This document shows, piece by piece, positions 45,527 to 49,599 of a stretch of DNA of 49,599 bases. Under the pieces are notes generated by a model. That model did no database searches and was not told the DNA's origin. It worked only from the letters and a program-made list of their open reading frames with translations. This DNA comes from Anaeroplasmataceae bacterium (GTDB lineage: Bacteria > Bacillota_I > Bacilli_A > Acholeplasmatales > Anaeroplasmataceae), in assembly GCA_029067355.1 (NCBI GenBank), contig JAIEEQ010000075.1, forward strand, positions 1 to 49,599. Direction: 5' to 3'. Position 1 is the stretch's first letter, and the number at the start of each line of letters is the position of its first letter. Both the position numbers and the translations under genes were made by a program.

Positions 45527-46222
45527 ATGAAAAAAATAGCAATGGTTTTATCCATTTTTATGATAGTATGTCTTTGTAGCTGTGCGTCAAAGCCAAGCAG
45601 AGAAATCTTGAGGGATAATCCTTCCACAGAAATACGTGAGGCTTTGCATTTGGATGATGTTCAAAATGGAGTTAGTTTAAATTCAAGCTTGGATAAAAGC
45701 AAGGAGTATGCTGATGTAAAAATTGCTACCAATCCATCAGAAAGCTTATTTTATCAAACTATTGATTTAGATGAGTATATGGGACAGCGTTTTAAGCAGA
45801 TTAATTTAAAAATATGCTTCTTTAATGGAAGAATACCTACAAGCGATGTAACTGCCTTTATGCAGGAAATGAATCATACGGAATATGGTATAACTGAGGA
45901 AAAGGTTGGATTTTCCTTTGAAAAAACAGAATCTATAACGGGACTTTTGTTTGAAAAGCTTTCCATTTCCTATGGAATTTCTCTTCCAAAGGGATATGAG
46001 AAAAAGGACAACGATCCTGCGAAGCTAGTTGTAGCTTATCTTCCAACCTATTGCACATATAATGATGGCACACAGGATTGTACTAAGGTTTTCATATTTG
46101 TTCCAGTTTATTATGCTTTTGTTTATAGCTCAACACTAAATGATTATACAAAAGGGATGAAAAACTATCCATTGGTAATGACAGAGGAAGGCTTGTTGCC
46201 TAGTCAAAGTTCAGAAGATTAA
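45527..46222 (+). CDS. Lipoprotein of unknown function (231 aa)
   Basis: The protein has a lipoprotein signal, a hydrophobic helix (about 5-16) ending in LCSC with C19 as the lipid anchor; Cys at -2 is unusual for a lipobox. The mature part is soluble and beta-rich, with a cysteine pair in TYCTYNDGTQDCTK that could form a disulfide. I recognise no family. AAAAAGGAG precedes the ATG. It has its own promoter and terminator and sits where clpQY-codY lie in Bacillus, so it looks lineage-specific. Confidence 0.78.
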   Translation: MKKIAMVLSIFMIVCLCSCASKPSREILRDNPSTEIREALHLDDVQNGVSLNSSLDKSKEYADVKIATNPSESLFYQTIDLDEYMGQRFKQINLKICFFNGRIPTSDVTAFMQEMNHTEYGITEEKVGFSFEKTESITGLLFEKLSISYGISLPKGYEKKDNDPAKLVVAYLPTYCTYNDGTQDCTKVFIFVPVYYAFVYSSTLNDYTKGMKNYPLVMTEEGLLPSQSSED

Positions 46223-46227
46223 TATTT

Positions 46228-46259
46228 GCCTAGAAGCATTTATGCTTTTAGGCTTTTTT
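46228..46259 (+). terminator. Terminator after the lipoprotein gene
   Basis: An 11-bp stem (46228-46238 with 46243-46253, one G-U pair) has a TTTA loop and six T. Confidence 0.87.
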
Positions 46260-46280
46260 AATTGAAATAATTTAAGGTAG

Positions 46281-46415
46281 GGCTTGAATTTCAGTCCAAT
46301 TTGTGGTATCATAACAAAGGCACAAAATACACATGTTCTTGGAGTTGGTCGTCGTGTGCAAGTAAAATTGATGGAGGCTGACGTAGAAGGGAACAGAGGA
46401 CAAAAACAAAAATAA
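46281..46415 (+). pseudogene. S1-domain-like protein tail, probably a remnant of an RNase R-type gene
   Basis: An open frame without a usable start runs from the TAG at 46278 to a TAA at 46413-46415. Its last ~28 residues, including [20 protein letters not shown] followed by a Gln/Lys-rich end, resemble the final S1-domain strands and basic tail of RNase R (pattern LGxxVxVKxxxAD). The first ~15 codons coincide with the rpsB promoter, so the frame is unlikely to be translated. I read it as the eroded 3' end of an rnr-like gene left upstream of rpsB. The family assignment is by eye only. Confidence 0.42.
46284..46312 (+). promoter_or_regulatory. Promoter of the rpsB operon
   Basis: TTGAAT (46284-46289), a 17-bp spacer and TATCAT (46307-46312) with an extended TGG. 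A leader of about 113 bases precedes rpsB; ribosomal protein leaders can be autoregulated, but I see no defined S2-binding motif. Confidence 0.75.
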
Positions 46416-46432
46416 AAAGGAGAAAAAGCAAA

Positions 46433-47263
46433 ATGTCTGAATCAGTAGTTTCAATGAAACAATTATTAGAGTCAGGTGTTCATTTTGGACATGCGACTCG
46501 TAGATGGAATCCTAAAATGGCTAAGTATATTTTTACAGCTAGAAATGGGATTTACATCATCGATTTACAAAAGACTGCAAGCCAAATTGAAAGTGCATAT
46601 GTAGCTTTATTAGAAATCGCTAAAAATGAAGGAAGAGTACTTTTTGTAGGTACTAAAAAGCAAGCTCAGGAAGCTGTTATGGAAGAGGCAACTCGTTCTG
46701 GTCAATTCTATGTAAATCAAAGATGGTTAGGTGGTACTTTAACAAACTTTAAGACCATTAAGAAAAGAATTAATAAGCTTCATGATCTTTACAAGATGGA
46801 AGAAACTGGGGAATTTGAAAAATTACCTAAGAAGGAAGTTATCAAGCTTATTGCTGAGCGTACTAAGCTAGAGAAATTTTTAGGTGGTATTAAGGATATG
46901 CAGAAGCTACCTAGTGCTTTATTTATTGTTGATCCTCGTAAGGAGCGCAATGCAATTTTAGAAGCTCGTAAGTTAAACATTCCAGTATTTGGTATTGTTG
47001 ATACAAACTGTGATCCTGATGATGTTGATTATGTTATTCCTGCCAACGATGATGCAATTCGTGCAGTTAAGCTAGTTACCTGGGTAATGGCTAATGCTGT
47101 TATTGAGGCTAATGGTGGAGAGGTTGAAAAGTTTAATGAGCCTGAAGAGGTTAATTTAAGTGAGGAAATCTCTAAGGAAAAGCCATCTACAAAGGATGCA
47201 CCAAAGGTTAGAAAGCCAGCACCTAAAAAGGTTGTAAAGGCTGAAGAAACACCAGCTGAATAA
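46433..47263 (+). CDS. rpsB: 30S ribosomal protein S2
   Basis: S2 binds the head-body junction of the small subunit. The 276-residue protein has the conserved start [20 protein letters not shown], the [13 protein letters not shown] segment near 95-107 and FIVDPRKE. After about residue 235 it carries an extra Lys/Pro/Glu-rich tail that bacterial S2 proteins often have in variable length. AAGGAG precedes the ATG. It is the first gene of rpsB-tsf-pyrH-frr. Confidence 0.97.
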   Translation: MSESVVSMKQLLESGVHFGHATRRWNPKMAKYIFTARNGIYIIDLQKTASQIESAYVALLEIAKNEGRVLFVGTKKQAQEAVMEEATRSGQFYVNQRWLGGTLTNFKTIKKRINKLHDLYKMEETGEFEKLPKKEVIKLIAERTKLEKFLGGIKDMQKLPSALFIVDPRKERNAILEARKLNIPVFGIVDTNCDPDDVDYVIPANDDAIRAVKLVTWVMANAVIEANGGEVEKFNEPEEVNLSEEISKEKPSTKDAPKVRKPAPKKVVKAEETPAE

Positions 47264-47279
47264 TTGGAGGAATAAAAAA

Positions 47280-48188
47280 ATGGCAAATATTACTGCTCAA
47301 ATGGTAAAGGAATTGCGTGAGAAGACTTCTGCAGGAATGCTAGATTGCAAGAAGGCTCTTGCTGCAACTGATGGAAATATGGAAGAAGCTGTAACATGGT
47401 TACGTGAAAAGGGAATTGCAAAGGCAGTAAAGAAGGAAAGTGCTGTCGCTGCTGAGGGTCTTTGCTCTTATCGTATTTCTGGAAATAAATGTGTTGTGTT
47501 TGAATTGAATTCACAAACTGATTTCGTTGCTCAAAACGAGAAGTTTTTAAATCTTTTAGATAAGGTTGGAGAAATCATTGCAAATTCAGATGCAACAAAT
47601 ACAGAGGAGGCATTGGCTTTATCTGTTGATGGAAAAGATTTAAATACAGTAATTCTTGAGGCTTCAGGAGTTATTGGAGAAAAAATTACACTTCGTCGTG
47701 TTAGCGTGATTACAAAGAAGAGTGATGAAGTCTTTGGCGCTTATAAACATATGAAAGGTAGAATCGTTACAATTTCTGTTTTAACTGGAAATGATGACGT
47801 AGTAGCTAAGGATATAGCAATGCATGTTGCTGCTTTAAATCCTAGATATGTTTCAAGTGAGGATATTCCAGCTGATGTCATTGCTAAGGAAAGAGAAATT
47901 ATCTTGGCAGCTGCATTGAATGAAAATGCCTCTGCTGCTAAACCAAAGCCAGAAAATATCATTGCTGAACGTATTGTACCAGGACGTCTTGAAAAGAATT
48001 TAAAGGAAATTTGTTTGTTATCTCAGGCATTCGTTAAGAATCCAGATCAAACAGTTGAGGCATATGTAAATGGTGCTAAATCTAAGGTTGTATATTTTGT
48101 TCGTCTTGAGGTAGGCGAAGGTATTGAAAAACAAGTGAATGATTTTGCCGCTGAGGTTGCAGCACAGTCAGCAGCTTTCAATAATTAA
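47280..48188 (+). CDS. tsf: Translation elongation factor Ts
   Basis: EF-Ts recycles EF-Tu by releasing GDP. The 302-residue protein opens with the UBA-like domain (MVKELREKTSAGMLDCKKAL) and has the conserved NSQTDFVAQNEKF core near 80-92. Length is typical of bacterial EF-Ts. GGAGG lies upstream of the ATG, 16 bases after rpsB, with which it is co-transcribed. Confidence 0.97.
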   Translation: MANITAQMVKELREKTSAGMLDCKKALAATDGNMEEAVTWLREKGIAKAVKKESAVAAEGLCSYRISGNKCVVFELNSQTDFVAQNEKFLNLLDKVGEIIANSDATNTEEALALSVDGKDLNTVILEASGVIGEKITLRRVSVITKKSDEVFGAYKHMKGRIVTISVLTGNDDVVAKDIAMHVAALNPRYVSSEDIPADVIAKEREIILAAALNENASAAKPKPENIIAERIVPGRLEKNLKEICLLSQAFVKNPDQTVEAYVNGAKSKVVYFVRLEVGEGIEKQVNDFAAEVAAQSAAFNN

Positions 48189-48193
48189 TTTTT

Positions 48194-48221
48194 AAGGGAG
48201 GCTACTGGCCTTCCTTATTTT
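48194..48221 (+). terminator. Hairpin between tsf and pyrH, probably a partial terminator
   Basis: A 9-bp stem (48194-48202 with 48208-48216, one G-U pair) is followed by ATTTTTG. No separate promoter for pyrH is clear, so it probably lowers pyrH-frr expression relative to rpsB-tsf. Confidence 0.62.
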
Positions 48222-48248
48222 TGTATATAAAACAAGGAGGATAAGAAT

Positions 48249-48959
48249 ATGTACAAACGCGTTTTATTAAAAATGAGTGGAGAAGCAATCAAAGGGGATA
48301 CCTCCTTTGGAATTGACTCTAAGACCGTACAGTCCATTGCCAAGCAAATTAAAGCAGCTCACGATTTGGGAGTTGAAATTGGTATTGTTGTTGGTGGCGG
48401 AAATATTTGGCGAGGGAAGACAGCTTCTGAGCTAGGTATGGAGCGTGCTCAGGCAGATTATATGGGAATGCTTGCTACGATTATGAATGGTCTTGCTGTA
48501 CAGGATGCTTTAGAACAGATTGGCGTTCCTACTCGTGTACTTTCAGCATTAACAATTAATGAGATTACAGAGCCTTATATTAGAAGAAGAGCTGTGCGTC
48601 ATTTAGAAAAGGGGCGTGTTTGTATTTTTGTTGGTGGAATTGGATCTCCTTATTTTTCAACAGATACAGCTTGTGTTTTAAGGGCCACAGAAATTGGGGC
48701 AGAAATTGTATTAATGGCAAAGAATAAGACAGAGGGTGTATATGATTCTGATCCTCGTACAAATCCAGAAGCTAAGCTTTATTCTGAGTTAACCTTCTCT
48801 GAAATTTTGGCTAAGGATTTGAAGGTAATGGATGCAACTGCTGCATCTTTATGTAAGGATAATGGATTAAATCTTATTGTATTTAATATGAATACAGAGG
48901 GGAATATCGTTCGTGCTGTAAAGGGAGAAAAGATTGGAACCTTTGTAAAAGTAAACTAG
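48249..48959 (+). CDS. pyrH: UMP kinase
   Basis: UMP kinase phosphorylates UMP to UDP in pyrimidine nucleotide synthesis. The 236-residue amino-acid-kinase-fold protein has [12 protein letters not shown] at the start, the glycine-rich GGGNIWRG (49-56), and the [14 protein letters not shown] segment near 160. Length is typical. AAGGAGG precedes the ATG. The order tsf-pyrH-frr is conserved across bacteria. Confidence 0.97.
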   Translation: MYKRVLLKMSGEAIKGDTSFGIDSKTVQSIAKQIKAAHDLGVEIGIVVGGGNIWRGKTASELGMERAQADYMGMLATIMNGLAVQDALEQIGVPTRVLSALTINEITEPYIRRRAVRHLEKGRVCIFVGGIGSPYFSTDTACVLRATEIGAEIVLMAKNKTEGVYDSDPRTNPEAKLYSELTFSEILAKDLKVMDATAASLCKDNGLNLIVFNMNTEGNIVRAVKGEKIGTFVKVN

Positions 48960-48968
48960 GAGAATATT

Positions 48969-49520
48969 ATGGAAGAATTAGAAATGATATTATTAGAAGC
49001 TGAAGATAAAATGGACAAGGCTTTAGCTTCTTTAGAAAGAGAACTATCTACTGTCCGTACAGGACGTGCAAATGCATCTCTTTTAGATTCAATTAGTATT
49101 GAATATTATGGAGTAATGACTCCATTAAAGCAGGTTTCCTCAATCACAATTCCAGAGGCAAATCAGCTTTATATTAAGCCCTTTGATAAGTCAATGTGTA
49201 AAGAAATTGAAAGAGCTATTTCTGCCTCCTCTTTGGGATTGACTCCTCAAAATGACGGGAATGGAATTCGTTTAATTTTACCTCAAATGACAGAGGAGCG
49301 TAGACGAGAACTTACCAAGGTTGTTGGGAAGATGGAGGAACAGGCAAAGGTTGCAGTTCGGAACGTGAGAAGAGATTCTAACGACGAGGTGAAGAAACTT
49401 GATTTACCTGAGGATGATGAAAAAAATGCTTTAGAGGATATTCAAAAGCTTACAGATCAAAAGATTGCTTTGGTTGAAGCAATAGCTGAAAAGAAGAATA
49501 AGGATGTTATGTCTATTTAG
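48969..49520 (+). CDS. frr: Ribosome recycling factor
   Basis: RRF, with EF-G, splits the post-termination ribosome. The 183-residue protein shows the conserved STVRTGRANASLLD, the YYGVMTPLKQVSSI segment and the helical RRDSNDEVKKL region near 130-145. Length matches the family. AGGAGA precedes the ATG, 9 bases after pyrH. The stop codon lies at the foot of the terminator hairpin. Confidence 0.97.
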   Translation: MEELEMILLEAEDKMDKALASLERELSTVRTGRANASLLDSISIEYYGVMTPLKQVSSITIPEANQLYIKPFDKSMCKEIERAISASSLGLTPQNDGNGIRLILPQMTEERRRELTKVVGKMEEQAKVAVRNVRRDSNDEVKKLDLPEDDEKNALEDIQKLTDQKIALVEAIAEKKNKDVMSI

Positions 49521-49545
49521 CCTAAGGTTTTGCTTAGGCTTTTCT
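49519..49545 (+). terminator. Terminator after frr
   Basis: A perfect 8-bp stem (49519-49526 with 49533-49540) has a GTTTTG loop and is followed by TTTCTTTT. It starts in the frr stop codon. Confidence 0.8.
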
Positions 49546-49577
49546 TTTAGTTTGTTCTTTCTTTTTTTAATTTGTAG

Positions 49578-49586
49578 TGGTATAAT
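49578..49586 (+). promoter_or_regulatory. Extended -10 promoter at the right edge
   Basis: TGGTATAAT, with TATAAT at 49581-49586, points to a gene beyond the window. The -35 region is T-rich and not clear. Confidence 0.5.
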
Positions 49587-49599
49587 GTATATATATTTT

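Noticed and set aside
47029-47286. 85-codon minus-strand frame across the end of rpsB
   Set aside because: Antisense shadow of the Lys/Glu-rich S2 tail, with no ribosome site.
1-49599. Mycoplasma-type code (TGA as Trp)
   Set aside because: TGA ends oppC, oppF and trmFO at conserved positions, and tryptophan is TGG throughout.
1-49599. CRISPR arrays, insertion sequences, prophage, tRNA or rRNA genes
   Set aside because: No short regularly spaced direct repeats, transposase or phage proteins, and no tRNA or rRNA sequence was seen. The only recombinase is the housekeeping XerC.

Overview
The window is a 49.6 kb stretch of AT-rich, gene-dense chromosome from a low-GC member of the Bacillota (Bacilli side). 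Three things point there. The Shine-Dalgarno sites are strong AAGGAGG/GGTGA types. Many sigma-A promoters have 17-bp spacers, and several have an extended -10. Gene neighbourhoods are shared with Bacillus: rny-ymdB-spoVS, miaB-ricA, ytxK-ackA, trmFO-xerC and rpsB-tsf-pyrH-frr. TGA is used as stop (oppC, oppF, trmFO), so this is code 11 and not the Mycoplasma code. BspA-type leucine-rich and InlB-type repeats suggest a host- or gut-associated uncultured lineage, but that is inference.

Layout. 1-2.2 kb: a small unknown protein, a 2H phosphoesterase and a membrane-anchored repeat protein. 2.3-5.7 kb: rny, ymdB, spoVS and yqeY. 5.7-7.1 kb: a gene remnant and trpS on the minus strand behind a tryptophan T-box. 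7.5-9.3 kb: miaB and a RicA/YlbF-family gene. 9.3-21.1 kb: a peptide-acquisition block with a DUF885 lipoprotein peptidase candidate, OppA, OppB, OppC, OppD, OppF and a DUF3899-like membrane protein. 21.1-25.9 kb: two overlapping genes for ATPase-permease fusion ABC exporters. 25.9-34.8 kb: housekeeping genes (CYTH protein, nadK, clpP, gap, ung, a LysM protein, Nudix, HAD, TRIC channel, ytxK-like, ackA). 35.1-42.5 kb: one gene for a 2462-residue surface protein behind a perfect consensus promoter. 42.6-49.6 kb: HD hydrolase, trmFO, xerC, a lipoprotein, rpsB, tsf, pyrH and frr.

How the genes may work together. The DUF885 lipoprotein probably trims peptides outside the cell, OppA binds them and OppBCDF imports them. 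Three of the five Opp subunits are clearly enlarged: OppC has a ~220-residue external domain, OppD a ~385-residue helical insertion in its nucleotide-binding domain, and OppF a ~120-residue charged coiled-coil insertion. OppD has also lost the C-terminal cysteines seen in most OppD/DppD proteins. This remodelled Opp system and the giant modular protein at 35-42 kb are the best candidates for undescribed biology here. Other points for a second look are two eroded gene tails (5.7 kb and upstream of rpsB), a structured intergenic region after ackA, an isolated 26-nt palindrome at 7.35 kb, and a LysM protein without a signal peptide in a genome that carries spoVS.
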